Shown: in pieces, positions 23,691-35,715 of the stretch
Layout of the letters: each line of letters opens with the position of its first letter
Position numbering within the stretch: position 1 is the first letter of the stretch
Assembly: GCF_023101765.2 (NCBI RefSeq)
Contig: NC_064237.1
Location: 13,250,199 to 13,314,198 of the forward strand
From: Spodoptera frugiperda
Lineage: Eukaryota; Arthropoda; Insecta; Lepidoptera; Noctuidae
Reading direction: 5' to 3'
Length of the DNA: 64,000 bases
Notes under the pieces: model-generated
The model's database searches: none
Seen by the model: only the letters and a program-made list of their open reading frames with translations
Told to the model about the DNA's origin: nothing
Program-made: the position numbers and the translations under genes

Positions 23691-24187
23691 TAAAATATAA
23701 TTATGTTATTTTTCTAAGACGCGTTGCAACAAATAGCGACGATAGAATCAAACATACTCGTAAATAAGTACATCCAAGCTTGCCACAGCAAAAAATACAG
23801 CAAACACGACACCATAGATTTCCCCGTCCCATAACTTTGAATAGACGAGTTTGTCACGTCTGCAACCCTTCCCATTGTTATCCGATTTCGGCTAGACGTG
23901 ATATTTTTATTTCGGCAGTTTTCGCCAAAGTTCGGCAGAGTTCGGCTTAGTTCGCCATCTTTGGATTGAGTAGAATGGGTGACGGTTCAAGGGATGGAAA
24001 AGTTTTATTTGTTTATTTCTGGTATATTATGTACTAGTTTTACCTGGACTTATGTCACAAGTTGGTCTATAGTTATTGTATGACTTGTCATAATAGTTTT
24101 CTATACTAGTTTTCTTTGATTATACTGATTTTTCGACCAACGAATAACTAACTTTTACTCGGTTGTATAAAATGGAAATCTAACAGG

Positions 24188-24575
24188 ATTTTACAAAACT
24201 AGCGGACCCGACAGACGTTGTCCTGTCTACACGTCTTTAATTTGAAAATTTTAAATTTTTTTAATAAGCTAAAACTTTCTGGACCTTTTTGATGAAAATT
24301 GTTATTCAAATGTTATGACAATATCTAACGTCATTAATATTTGACACTGCGATGGTAGCGCCGTCTGTCGAATCCAATGTAAAACATTCCAAAATCAACA
24401 ACTACTAATAAATTAAAAAATAATCAAAAAATCATTGTCCAGCTGACAAAATTGTGAATCTAAACCATTCTCAGATCCCCTTGAACACACACAAAAAATT
24501 TCATCAAAATCGGTCCACTCGTTTAAGAGAAGTTCAGTGACATACACACTTACAGAAGAATTATATATATAAAGA
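24188..24575 (+). repeat. Dispersed repeat starting ACTAGCGGACCCGACAGACG
   Basis: Starts with ACTAGCGGACCCGACAGACG and ends with CATACACACTTACAGAAGAA and ATATATATAAAG. From memory this pattern is frequent in lepidopteran genomes; there is no second copy here, so its limits are approximate. Confidence 0.45.
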
Positions 24576-24589
24576 AAGATAACATAAAT

Positions 24590-24680
24590 TCAAATACACA
24601 CTGGTACACTTCAGGAAACAATTGCAAAATAGTCATACATACAGGTAAAACTGAGAACCTCCTTTTTTGAGGTCAGTTAA
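24590..24680 (+). repeat. Repeat end with GAACCTCCTTTTTTGAGGTC
   Basis: CATACATACAGGTAAAACTG and the CCTTTTTTGAGGTCAGTTAA end match in style AAGTTCCTTTTTTGTAGTCGGTTAA at 37890-37917. Confidence 0.45.
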
Positions 24681-25084
24681 AAACATCTATCAATTGGAAA
24701 CGAGTAATGATAACGTCTCCCACTAACTCAGTATTTAAAACTATGAAACGGTCCACTATAAATTATACACTGGGTAGTATTTCACAGGACGAACCTCATC
24801 AGCATTCCGGTGGGCGAGCGACGTATAAATCACAAAGTATCCGCGGATATATCATAACACTGATACATCATGTGTATCGGTACCAATGGAATTGAGGGCG
24901 GACTCGGTTTTGTAGAATTTAGTTTAGGCTTTTAGATTTGTTACTAGTTAATCATTTGATTGTTCAGATTAGCCTCTGACGGCAAATATAAAAGTTTTAT
25001 TTATACCTCCATAAGTAAAACAAGACTCTCAGATTACCAGTAATAAAGACTAGTGAAAAGTTAGTAAAAGGTGAAAGGTTAGTA

Positions 25085-25265
25085 CTAGTAGACCGGAGTG
25101 ATACTACGGGCTCGAAAATCGACGTGAAACAACGTTGTGTTTCGCCGCATGAGTGAGGTGATGGTGCCGGCAACATTAGTAACACCTCGTGTTTCGGATG
25201 TCCATAGGCGGCGCCGATTGCTTACCATCAGGCGATCCATCTGCTCGTGTCCCAGGTTATCTTTT
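25085..25265 (+). repeat. R3 copy with internal deletion
   Basis: AACGTTGTGTTTCGCCGCAT and GGCGGCGCCGATTGCTTACC are present, but the CCCCTTCCCAATC tract between them is gone. Confidence 0.7.
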
Positions 25266-25639
25266 ACAAAACATTATAGGTACCACAAATCGAACAAACA
25301 ATAGCTAATCAATCAATCACTGCAACAATGCAGTCAAATTAGGTTACACAAACAAGAGAAAAATCCTCATCCACTTGCTATAGAACTATGATCCGTATAA
25401 TAATACCATTAGAACAGATTATGTAATGGCTACTATACATTAAACGTGTCACAGAACGACCACAATGTGGTCGCATTGCCAACCCTGACTTGTATGAGCA
25501 GCTTATTGGGGAACCACAGGCGTATTAGATTATACAACGAGTACTTATATAAAAACAATATTAATATAGAGAAGGGACCAGAAATTGAGATAAAGATAAA
25601 TATGAGCTGAGGCACCTGTCTCCTAAATGTCTCAGGAAA

Positions 25640-25881
25640 TCATCATCATCATCATCAGCCAAAACGTGGCCACAGCTGACCAAAGGCTAAAACATTATTA
25701 TTACAACAATAATCACCACGCTTACTCAATGCGAGTTGGCGATATCAAAACTATAGTTAGAAATTATAATGCCAGGTTTCTTCACGATGTTTTCCTTTGC
25801 CGTTTGTCAGTGGTGTCTAAATAATCTTAGAAAGAACATATAACTGGGAAAAAGTCACATTGGTACTTGCCGTTGGCTAGA
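25640..25881 (-). repeat. R5 copy
   Basis: Minus-strand R5 with an (ATC)n tract at its 3' end (25637-25656). It includes TTCACGATGTTTTCCTTTGC and ACATTGGTACTTGCCGTTGG. Confidence 0.7.
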
Positions 25882-26559
25882 GACGGGAAATATGGAAATT
25901 ATGTTTTTTTATCACATGTAAAGGTACTAACTTCTGGTTTTATTATGTTACTACTTTTCTGTTGTTGGCGCAAACAAGAATATGTTTTTCAGATGATGTT
26001 TTTCTGTTTTTCACATTCGATAGTCGTGTTGTATAGCCCATTTATAAAACATCATGCTACGTTCAAAAGGAGCCGAGCAAAAGCGGATGAAATAGTGCGG
26101 AAGTAACTAGTTATTGATAGAGCTTAATACAATTATGAGTATAAGTTACTCTTGTGGGTCAATAGGTCACGAAATTAAACTGACCGACCAACCCTGAATC
26201 AGAGGTCTATAATTTATTCTCCGAGCCATGAATTATGCGGACCCAGGAATTAAAATTTAATTTCCCTCAAACTACTGACTCGGGTAAGGTTCAGAAAGGG
26301 GTAAGCAGAACTGCAGGAATAATTAATTGGTAGTGTTACATGGTTACGATGGCTTAAATCGGCAATTTCAGTTCGATTACTGTGCATGAATAATGATTGG
26401 TATTGGAGAATTGTAAGCTGATATTTTAGGGGATTTAGTTACGGCTTAATTGTATTGTAAATGAACTTAGGGCAGGGATTGTGGTCACAGGTCGCTTTGG
26501 ATGAGTTTCTTATCGTCTTATTCCAACTGTTAAGATTGGGACTTCATAGGATTTACGTA
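25882..26559. other. Intergenic DNA
   Basis: The 79-codon frame at 25867-26106 is not recognised. A short R4-like AAGGGGTAAGCAGAACTGCA lies near 26296. Confidence 0.3.
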
Positions 26560-27500
26560 AATTATTATACTAGTTACTCCCGAGCGGTTTTACCTTCTGC
26601 TCGGTTCCTATTGATCGTAGCGTGATATTTGATTGCCTTCCTCGATAAATCGACACCAGCAATTTATACTACGCTAACTCGAAAAAGCGTACTTTACAGT
26701 AGAGGCGTTTAAAGGGAAAAACGTGATAACTTTTACATTAATTAAGATACTTTTTTGAAATTTGGTATGCTTAATATTTAATTTATACATTGTAATATCT
26801 CATATTTATATTTCCTTAATTATTTCTATTTTTTGATTTAGCGCAAGTTAGCCGTATATAAACGTAATTCATCAAAAAAATGTTACATCTTATACACGTC
26901 TAACTTATGTTAGCGTAGTGTAGTACGGGAGGTCGTAGTGCATGATCAATCATCTGATGCATATTTCAATATTTTTATAAAGAACATGTACTTACTTTCA
27001 AAAAGAATAATCTACGTACCATTAATAAACTAATTAATACGTTAACACATAAGTATTCACTATGTAAAAGTCGCTAAGTCGTTCATTTTACAAACGAACA
27101 AGTATACACACGAACGCACTAAACTACGCTAACTATGAGTTAGTGCAGTGTTGCACGGATTTTGACCAAAGTGATCCTCGCGCACACTCCGCTAATAATA
27201 GTTGGCGTAATATAAATCGAGTGATTTCAAAAAGTACCTTTACTTAGCGTTTTATAAAATTTGTAACTTTCTTATTTTTGCATATTTCTTCTAAATTTTT
27301 TTATGACGTATGTAAACACACATTTTAAGCAACTTGGCATAAAAAAACGATTTTTCCAAATTTCGAGTTAGCGTAGTATAAATTGCTGGTGTCGAAATGT
27401 ACTATTCTATACAAAAAGGATTATCTAATTCAAACCAGTAGTTCCGCAGATTAGCGCGTTCAAACGAAGAAACTATTTAGCTTTTAATATAAGAAAGAAT
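26560..27500 (+). repeat. R9 repeat split by a younger insertion
   Basis: Left half 26560-26650 has CTGCTCGGTTCCTATTGATC and CCTCGATAAAT. Right half 27395-27500 has AAACCAGTAGTTCCGCAGAT and TAGCGCGTTCAAACGAAG. Together they make one R9 copy, as at 40.2-40.7 kb, interrupted exactly at AAAT. Confidence 0.65.
26651..27394. mobile_element. 744-bp inverted-repeat DNA element with AAAT target duplication
   Basis: Perfect 34-bp terminal inverted repeats starting CGACACCAGCAATTTATACT. The element is flanked by AAAT on both sides (26647-26650 and 27395-27398), and the host R9 repeat resumes across the gap. It carries no open frame of note and is non-autonomous. The 4-bp duplication argues against mariner (TA), piggyBac (TTAA) and hAT (8 bp). 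Superfamily not assigned. Confidence 0.8.
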
Positions 27501-27944
27501 ATATTATGTGTTTATATCTTAAAAAGTTAATATACTGGGTTTAGATTTTTTTGCTACTCTGCAATCTGTTTTTTGCGAACATTCAAGAGCGTGTGGTCAA
27601 GAGTTTTATTGGTCTCGTAGGGTCAACCACTTCATTGCCGAGGTCCCTTTATATTTCAACCCTAGCAGGTCTCTAGGGGCTTCTGGTTTTAGCCTTTAGA
27701 ATGATGTACTATTATTCATTAGGTGAGTAGCCAGAATATTTGGATGATTGCCAAGTCTTTTCCTATAGGGTATCATAGACTGTTTTATTTCTTTTTGTAC
27801 TGTACTGATATTAAAGCCTTGGTGTATTTATGACTTGTTATGAACCAAGGAGAAATGCAGTGATTGTCCTGAGCATTTTTGACAGGAATATCTGGAGTAT
27901 GTCTGGGTTAGAATTTGAAGCTACGTCCCAGAGTTGAATTTCGT
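27501..27944. other. Intergenic DNA
   Basis: Nothing recognised. Confidence 0.3.
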
Positions 27945-28060
27945 TGAGCTGCGGACTATCTAACGGGATTATATGGGCTCCGGCTCGCGGTGGACGCTCT
28001 GGTTGGCCGGCGCAAATAAACCAACCAATCAGAGCGCCGAACGCTCTCTTGTTTCGATTA
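27945..28060. repeat. R2 scrap next to GC-rich inverted repeat
   Basis: GAGCTGCGGACTATCTAACG is R2. It is followed by GACGCTCTGGTTGG (27987 on) facing CCAACCAATCAGAGCG (ending 28039), a short hairpin-like inverted repeat. Confidence 0.45.
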
Positions 28061-28499
28061 CTGTAAATATAAAGCAAACTCATACTAAGGCTACAGATCG
28101 TCTTAAGAATGCTCTTCAGAGCATGTTCAGATTTAAAGTTCAAAAGTAACATCGTCTTTCTCAGTTTCGGAGACGGAATACGAAATAGTTAGTGCGGTGT
28201 AGTTAAAGTTAACCCATATATTTCAACTTTAACTTTACACGATACATTCAGCGTTTGTCGGGAAAAGTTTACGAGTTTTATTTTGAAATACGCTTTTATA
28301 TTTTATCCCTGACTTAGATGAGATGATTTTAAAGTTAAGTTTAAAACTTTATTTAGTTTTAAGTTATAGTAAGCTGCACATATTTATTTATTACTTATTT
28401 AAGTTTATATTTCCTGTAATTAAACAAAAGTTTAGATTTCTATTTAAAAACAAAGTATATACCGTAACAAAAGAAAATGGTTGATGTCATATGTATAAT

Positions 28500-28632
28500 G
28501 TCTGCACGGTTGGCGTTGTGGCTGGGCAACTGGAAACCGAGTAACGTGTATATCTTGTACATGTGACAATGTATTTTTGTAAACGCACCCACAACACAGG
28601 AGAAAATCTTAGTGTGAGACAACGTTTAAAAA
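28500..28632 (+). repeat. R1 SINE with internal deletion
   Basis: Head GCACGGTTGGCGTTGTGGCT and tail CACAACACAGGAGAAAATCT are joined without the B-box region. Confidence 0.7.
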
Positions 28633-29979
28633 ATATGCGTTTAAAAAAATCTTGTCGTTATATCAAGCTTATTTTGTTTTGAAAGCAAAAGTAAAGCAAA
28701 GATTTTAATAACATTTTCCCTACAATAAATGTCTAATATCAATCATTCATAATTTTAATTTTCTTACAATTATTTTTTTCGGCGGTTCCACGTTTCGTCC
28801 ACCGATTTCCACGTCGTTCCTTATCCACGTTCCTTAAAACTAAGTAGATAAGTACAACAATTACTTAACAGCTCCCCAAAGCAAAACAAACTTAAAACAA
28901 CAGGAAATAAGAAACAATTCCCATTAAATTAATACGCAAGTACTTTTATAAGTACTCGTAGAGGCACAAAAACAAAAGACCCATTCTACAAATATTGGGA
29001 AACAGCCTCTAGGCACAAACAGTTTTGGAAGCAAAACAATGTAACTGAAAACTGAAAATGTTCACTCAAATTGATCAGAAACTCAAAACTTTACGTTTCA
29101 TCTGGTTTTCTAGAACAAAGGTATTATAATAATACTAATTAGTATTTACTTGTAGATGTAAGAACATCGCGGTTACGTATAGTAGGGTTGTGTGCTTATC
29201 TGTTCGTCACACTTTACTTGGACATTGATTCAATAGTTCACAGAGACTCAGGTTGTCACGATTGTTTATTGGTCCTGTGGGATAAACAGTATCCAATGTG
29301 TTGTAATAGACCTTAATCTATCCCTGTTCCAAATATCATTCCGATCCGAAAACTCAGAAATATTGATACTTAATATGTATATTAGTAAGTTTTTTTTTGT
29401 CAACGCAATACAAATGTAAAACCAAACAATAAAAATGTAATTTGGAGCTATAATTGGTTTTAATAAACGCTTTTATTTAACTTAACCTGTTTGTTTGTTT
29501 AGGTTCAATTTAACTATTGGTATTTACCCCCTTTCGACATTCGATCGATCTGATGTTTGGTACACACTTTTAATAAAAAACTACCACTACTTAATAAAAA
29601 ATATTTTTCTATTTTTCAAGCAACACCTTTGAAAATAATAGAGAACAATTTTATTGTCAATAGATATTAATTTGTTATTGTAACTGAATCGTTTGTCTAG
29701 TGACATAAAATGACAATTGTTAACAAACATTTTGTGTTTCGGTGCATAAATTAATTATTAAATTGTAAATTATGTCTTTAAACGTAACCGTGTGGACTTC
29801 ATTTACTACATATTCCGGTATTGTAAGCTACACGACCTAAGTACATATTAGTGTTGAGAGACCTGGAGCACCTGAACCAACATGTTCACTAACCTGTTCA
29901 AATACAGGTTTCCTGTGTCTTGCTTCCAATTAGGACACCTAGGATTTGGTAAAATCTAGATAGTGAAAGAGACATTATA
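28633..29979. other. Long AT-rich intergenic DNA
   Basis: No coding exon, RNA or repeat with a second copy recognised in about 1.3 kb. Confidence 0.4.
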
Positions 29980-30552
29980 ACGGGTGATTTTTTAAGTGGT
30001 TAGGATTTGATTAAAAAAAAAACACAAAAATAATGAAAAATTTGATGGAATTTTTATTGGAATCGATAGAACTGTGGCGACACTCTGACAAATGACAAAT
30101 GACAGAAGTCGCACATAGACGTGCATATCGACGAGCAAATCAACGGAGGACGTCACAAATATCCTGCATGGCACATCATATGAAGTTTATATGCGAATTA
30201 AGATGGATAGAAAATCCCAACGAACAACAGTTGGGCAGAAAGCCCGCCAGGCTGATCACCTCGCCTGGTCGGAGAATCCTCCTTTTCTTAGGGAAGTTTA
30301 CTCTCTGTTCCCTAAAGAACAATCAAAATAATTGACTGCACGGTTGGTGCGGTGACTGGGCAACTGGCTGCCGCGCAACGGGTAGCGGGTTCGATTCCCG
30401 CACGGAGCAACTCTTTGTGTGATCCACAAATTGTTGTTTCGGGTCTGGGTGTCATGTGCATGTGAACTTGTATGTTTGTAAACGCACCCACGACACAGGA
30501 GAAAATCCTAGTGCCCCACCATCGTGATTGGAAAAAAAAAAAAATTACCCGT
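29980..30552. mobile_element. Tc1/mariner-type non-autonomous element hosting an R1 SINE
   Basis: Ends ACGGGTGATTTTTT and AAATTACCCGT are inverted and flanked by TA at 29978-29979 and 30553-30554. The TA duplication and ends fit mariner. The interior lacks a transposase, and a full-length R1 sits inside the right part. Confidence 0.65.
30334..30521 (+). repeat. R1 tRNA-derived SINE, best full-length copy
   Basis: Starts GACTGCACGGTTGGTGCGGT (A-box region), has an intact B box GGGTTCGATTCCC at 30387-30399, then ACAAATTGTTGTTTCGGGTC and the CACGACACAGGAGAAAATCC tail. It is nested in a mariner-type element, so it inserted later. Confidence 0.85.
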
Positions 30553-30610
30553 TACATCTTTATAGTATTATAGGTGTGTCATATTGGTCAAACTTAAAAT
30601 TGAATTATCT

Positions 30611-30757
30611 AATTTAGTTAACTAAGAAATCACAGTTTACTCACGTACATTACGTGGTCACGTTTGCGCACACTGCTCGTGATGGAAAACTAGTATCTAG
30701 ACCTTTTCTCCAATAATTTACGTGAGTAAATAGTGATTTCTTATTCAGTTAATTTAG
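30611..30757. mobile_element. R10-type palindromic MITE
   Basis: Left AAGAAATCACAGTTTACTCA faces right TGAGTAAATAGTGATTTCTT, with inner ACGTAC/TTACGTG arms. It is about 147 bp in total, with a short unique centre and no coding. Confidence 0.65.
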
Positions 30758-31232
30758 TGTGTCTTACGATAGTTATTTTAAAAACATGCCATAAAATCTA
30801 TCATGTTGTGGGTGTTGTTTTGATTCTGGATTATGAGTTTTTGACTGAGCGAGGCAAATTATTTTTTAAAAGAAAATAGCAATCTATAATTCGTAGTAAT
30901 AATGGCAGATAAAAACACAGTGTAGTTAATAAATAATAGTACAGTTAAGCTTAGTTGTATAAGTATATTTCCAACATTAAAATGACTAAAGCATGTTCTG
31001 TTTATTATTTTTCGGGGAATAACCAGGCTCAAGGTAATATTTCAGCCAACTCTAGTTGTGGAACCCTAAAAACTGCCCTCAGGTCCGGGCAAAGGTTTAA
31101 ATAAATCCTTGAAACGGTTCGCAATAAACATAGCTCTCTTTAGTTTAGTATCGACGCTTCTGGGCTGTTTTAGAAAATTCAATTGCCACTGAGCAGGAGA
31201 ATGCAGTAGGTAATCTCTTTATGTATACGTAC

Positions 31233-31308
31233 AGCACGGATAGGACTGTGCTACAATTCTTTGTGTGATCCACAAATTGTTGTTCCGGTTCTGGGTGTCA
31301 TGTATATA
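31233..31308 (+). repeat. R1 fragment
   Basis: ATTCTTTGTGTGATCCACAA and TTCTGGGTGTCATG are R1 body. Head and tail are missing. Confidence 0.6.
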
Positions 31309-31537
31309 TCTTTTAATCATTGGTCGATAGCATATCAGTCACTTAATGTATATGTCAAATGTGTCTGTGTGAATACGAGTATCTGCCATAGAAAATTATG
31401 TTGCGTAATCCGCCGTCTTACCATTCGTATAAGTGTGAACAATACAGACATTAATGTCCGACATTAATGTCAGAATTTGTGTAGTCTATTCGTACCTTTA
31501 CATACTAACAATATACCCATTAATGTGATGTACATAA

Positions 31538-31607
31538 CCTCTCTCCGACCGTGTCGGTCTGCAGTTACATCGAATTCTGAAAGTGAGGAAACAGGAGTGC
31601 CCCTGTT
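31538..31607. repeat. Second copy of the 16.6-kb repeat
   Basis: TAACCTCTCTCCGACCGTGT then CGGTCTGC and GAAAGTGAGGAAACAGGAG match 16690-16760 loosely. It runs straight into an R4 copy. Confidence 0.45.
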
Positions 31608-31822
31608 TACACCCACTTTTCACTATTTATATTGTTAGTCCCATGTAATAGGTGGTGAGCCTACTGCCATATACCGGGCACATTTCCAGATTCCGTGCTA
31701 TACTGTGAAATTTTCGAAAAACCGAAAAAAGCCCAGTAATACTTCGCCCGACCTGGGAATCGAACCCGAGACCCCTTGCTCTGCAGTCGCACGCGCAACC
31801 ACTCGGTCAATCGAGGCAGTTG
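31600..31822 (-). repeat. R4 tRNA-derived SINE with good tRNA head
   Basis: Minus-strand R4 whose head is well kept: B box complement GGGAATCGAACCC at 31756-31768 and A box complement CCACTCGGTCAATCG at 31799-31813. The tail is cut at the TACACCCACTTTTCAC region. Confidence 0.8.
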
Positions 31823-32154
31823 TAACGAGTGTCTGTCATATGAAAATTTATTTGTCAACATAATTAGTGTACATCAGTGCCCTCTTACCATAGTTTATAA
31901 ATCTGGCTGTTGATCTTCTGTATTTGTTTGTACTGTGGGATGATATAAAATATTAAAGGGATTTACTTAACCTAGTGCCGGTGAATTTTCCATGCTAAGC
32001 TAGATCTGCAGACGGGTCCGTTCTCCCAAGACTCTGACGCCACGTTTTGAGAATATTATTTCGGAACATAATTATATTACTAGTACCTACACAAAATTTA
32101 TTAACTAAACGATAACGATTTGCTTTTAAATAGTTTTAAGGAAAACACATTTTT

Positions 32155-32330
32155 TTAATGTTGCTCCACATGAGAATTTTTCTGCTGTGTCATGGGTGCA
32201 TTTACAAAGATACAATTTCACATATACATGTCAACCTTAAACGAGAAGATTCGATTCGATTCGGCAGCAATCATCGGTGGATCACACAAAGAGTTGGTCC
32301 GTGCGAGAATCGAACCCGTTACCCGTTTCT
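32155..32330 (-). repeat. R1 SINE with short insertion
   Basis: Minus-strand R1 with B box complement GAGAATCGAACCCG. A GATTCGATTCGATTCG slippage tract interrupts the body at 32248-32262. Confidence 0.7.
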
Positions 32331-33123
32331 AGGAACAATTTCTAGGAATTAAAAACGTAGTTATTTCTCCTATTCTTCGTTCCTAGAATCATAAAAACAG
32401 GACATAACTAGAATACTATGACAGGAGCATTTCTTGGAAGGTTTAGTTTCCATGTAACTTGGAAAAATAATGGTACCATAATGGGACACAAGCACAATGC
32501 CCCAACTTCCACGAAGGCGTACATTGTCAGACACACTAAATAAAGTTTTGTCAAAAACTTTATGAAGGTTTTTTAAATGACTACAGTCAGCAACAACACA
32601 GATAGACCTGCGGCTTGCTTGGTGGCAAGTCGTTACGTTTAGTTGTGTGTTGAACCAGAAGTGGACTATGATGATTTCTATCATAACTATCGCTGCGTTA
32701 CATGAAGAGGCCGTCTGTGACTCTAACTCGAAACTAGTAGAGCTTTTCCTCCATTATTGGACGTGAGTAAACCGTGAATTTTAGTTAGTTCATGATCATT
32801 TTGATGTTGATATTACTTAACAAAAGTCAACTTACATCAAAAAAGGAAGGAATTACCATTTCTTAGACTTTTTTTTCAAAAAAGTTTGCAATTTGATTGA
32901 TAAGATTCCAATTTTGACCGTTTATCACTGTGGCAGCTGCTTCCTCCCCATATATTTCTGTGTTGCTCCCTTTACTCGTATCGGCGTGAACTTATTTGTC
33001 GATGGATGATAGTCGTGATTAATTGTCCGTTTGTCACCCTTGTCCTCGAAAATAAAGGGTTCGGTGGTGTCACTGAACCAATTGACAAGGATGTCACATC
33101 TGCAGTTTATCAATGAAAACGTT
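32331..33123. other. Intergenic DNA with MITE scrap
   Basis: 32720-32775 carries CTCGAAACTAGTAGAGCTTT and GGACGTGAGTAAACCGTGA, an inverted relative of the R10 group. The rest is not recognised. Confidence 0.35.
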
Positions 33124-33423
33124 CCGGGGCTGTGGACACCCTTACGGGTTACCAGTATTCTGGCTGGCTTCCACCAATCATATTCTTTGGTACACATAGC
33201 TTAGCACTCGTGGAAACGGACTCAGCTAAGCTACGTTTTTCGTATGGAAAGATGCGTGCTATGGATGTGTGCTATAGATGGCTTTGCTACTATCGATACA
33301 TCGCTTATTCCTCGCACAGCTACATAGCTGAGTATTAGTGGAAACGGTCACACAGTTTCACAGCTTAGTTATTACTTTGTTGTAGCATAGCTACATAGCA
33401 CATCTCTGGTGGAAAAGCACTCT
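33124..33423 (+). mobile_element. R2 scrap joined to R6 element with lost left end
   Basis: 33124-33163 (CGGGGCTGTGGACACCCTTA) is R2-like. From about 33163 R6 begins inside its body (TTCCACCAATCATATTC) and ends GCACATCTCTGGTGGAAAAG. Confidence 0.6.
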
Positions 33424-34087
33424 AAGGTTTGTGAGAAATATGAGTGATGAATTACAGTAGCTTCAAGTTGAATGAACTCGATATAATATAAGTTATTATA
33501 GAAAATAACCTTTCGCAGAATGTCTCCATAGTTGCTTTTTGTATACACGTGTAATAAACTTTGAACGTCCCTTGTAATAGTTTCTTAGAAAACTAATATT
33601 ATAATTTATTCAAATACATACTCTTTCGTCTTAAGTTTTTGGTTTATTTTCGGTCGGAGGCTATTTATTTTACTGAAAAATAATAAAGAAGATTTTCGAA
33701 GAACCTTTAAGTAGGATTATCTTCTATTTCTCGATATAATCAGCTTTATATTAGTAATTTTATAATAACGTAATGGGTTGGTCTATTATGATAAAAAATA
33801 TTACTATAAAATTAAAGCTAAAGACTAATATACTTTTAAGGATTACCTTTAAGTAAAAACTTAAGATTCTGCCTTCGACTTGAGTCGTCTCCCTTGATAA
33901 ATTAATTTTATTACTTTAAAATTAAATGGTTTGGTAATATAAATATGTTCACATATTTATCCTAATATACACGTGGTCAATTGGCTACTTAACAACTTGT
34001 TATAGGTTCGATTACCAAGACATAAAGTGTTAGAAGAAACAACACGCATCGACGTTCGAAGAAATATAATTGCATTATGTAATATCA
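33424..34087. other. AT-rich intergenic DNA
   Basis: Nothing recognised. Confidence 0.35.
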
Positions 34088-34272
34088 GGACTGCGCGGTT
34101 GATGCGGTGGCTGGGCAACAGGTTGCCACACAACGTGTAGCGGTTTCGATTCGCACAAGAAGCAACTCTTCGTGAAGATTCACAAATTCTTGTTCCTGGT
34201 TTGAGTGTGACTGATGTGTATGTGAAATTGTGTGTCTGTAAACATACCTACAACACACGAGAAAATCCTCAA
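34088..34272 (+). repeat. R1 SINE, diverged
   Basis: Head GGACTGCGCGGTTGATGCGG, decayed B box GGTTTCGATTCGC and tail ACAACACACGAGAAAATCCT. Confidence 0.7.
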
Positions 34273-34930
34273 ATATTAATAAAAGTAATATGACAACAAC
34301 AAAGAAGACATTCCATAATAATTACAATTCAGTACTTCAACTCAGATAAGAAGTCAGGAAACCATTTTTACGTACAAATGTTTAATGAAAATCTCATCGA
34401 TACCAAACCATCAATCATTAATTAGCAGCTGGCGATATTTTTAACATTTCCCCATTGTGTAAAGCTGAAAACTTCATGAATAAAATTAAATGCTTCCTGA
34501 AAAGATAAACGATGGTGCGCCATTGAATCACTTAATAATTAAACACGTCAATCATTGCGCGCCTTTTGTTTGTCTTGGGGGTGAGCAGACGAGCTACTTC
34601 GCAACAATATTATTTGGTACACCAAGATCATTATTTGTTTTGTGTGCGATGAGTGAAGTTTGATTATGTGTCTATTTATACGCGATTCTCGGAACAGGTA
34701 GGCTTATTGGATGTTCAATTTTGATTTGAATTAATATCTGCCTGGAAGCCCTGTTTTGGCGCCATATATAATAATATAACCATAATAGTTAGTAAAAATA
34801 AAAGAAGTACATTATTATATAATACAGCTATTCTCGCGCTGATGCACTCTCTGCTCGGCTCCTATTGATAGTAGCATCATATTGTATAACGTGCAGTCTC
34901 CCTCGATAAATAGGTTGTTCAACATATCGT
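34273..34930. other. Intergenic DNA ending in an R9 fragment
   Basis: 34835-34920 contains CTCTGCTCGGCTCCTATTGA and CCTCGATAAATAGG, part of R9. The part before it is not recognised. Confidence 0.4.
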
Positions 34931-35185
34931 CAGCTTATAAGTGACCACTGCTGGCCAAAGGCGTCTTCTTACACGGCGAAGGTTTGAGCACTAATCACCA
35001 TGCTTGCTTAATGCGTGTTGGCGTTTTAAACCTGTAATTAGAAATGATAACCCCAGGTTTCCTCATAATGTTATTTTTCAACGTTTGACAGTGGTGTCTA
35101 AATAATCATATTATTATAACTCGCAAAAAGCCATATTGGCTTGCCATTAGATAAGAAGCGGACATCTTAAAACTCCGGGCCAATT
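34931..35185 (-). repeat. R5 copy
   Basis: Minus-strand R5: CAGCTTATAAGTGACCACTG, GCACTAATCACCATGCTTGC, CAGGTTTCCTCATAATG and CATATTGGCTTGCCATTAG. Confidence 0.7.
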
Positions 35186-35539
35186 GCAGACAATAGTAAT
35201 TCATACCATATATATCATTAAACTAATGATCAGTAACCGCTGGTTACTCTTTATATACAAACAGACAGAGCCAAAACAAACAAGATGTATGTAACTCGTC
35301 TACTCCCAACTTTAATTACCGATAGCTAAATTACGGCCATACAATGCCGCTCGTGATTAATTGTTACTGATTATGTTGGAACACTATATCTGTGCATGTA
35401 CCGTTCATTATCGGTCGGTAATTGGTTAAACGATGAACATGTCACGTTGGGACTGATAGGTAATCTTAAGTGGCTAATATAGGTTAGATGTTACGGTGAA
35501 GGAGGATTTTTTTTGGGAGAGTCATGATTCTGCCCAAAT

Positions 35540-35715
35540 TGGGCCGGCTCGACCAGAGTGATAGCACGGTTTCACAGAAAACCGACGTGAAACAACGCTT
35601 GCGTTGTGTTTCGTTATGTGAGTGAGGTTATCGGAGGCTCAATTACTCCCCTTCCCAATCTTCCTAATCCCCGACTCACCAACAACCCTTAAATTCCTAA
35701 CCCTCAAAAAGCCTT
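35540..35715 (+). repeat. R3 copy, 3' truncated
   Basis: CGGCTCGACCAGAGTGATAG and AACAACGCTTGCGTTGTGTT are present. It stops after CCTAACCCTCAAAAAGCC, before the GGCGGCGGCG block. Confidence 0.7.

Noticed and set aside
30334..30405. Possible functional tRNA gene with perfect B box
   Set aside because: The acceptor stem does not pair and the sequence runs on into the R1 SINE body.
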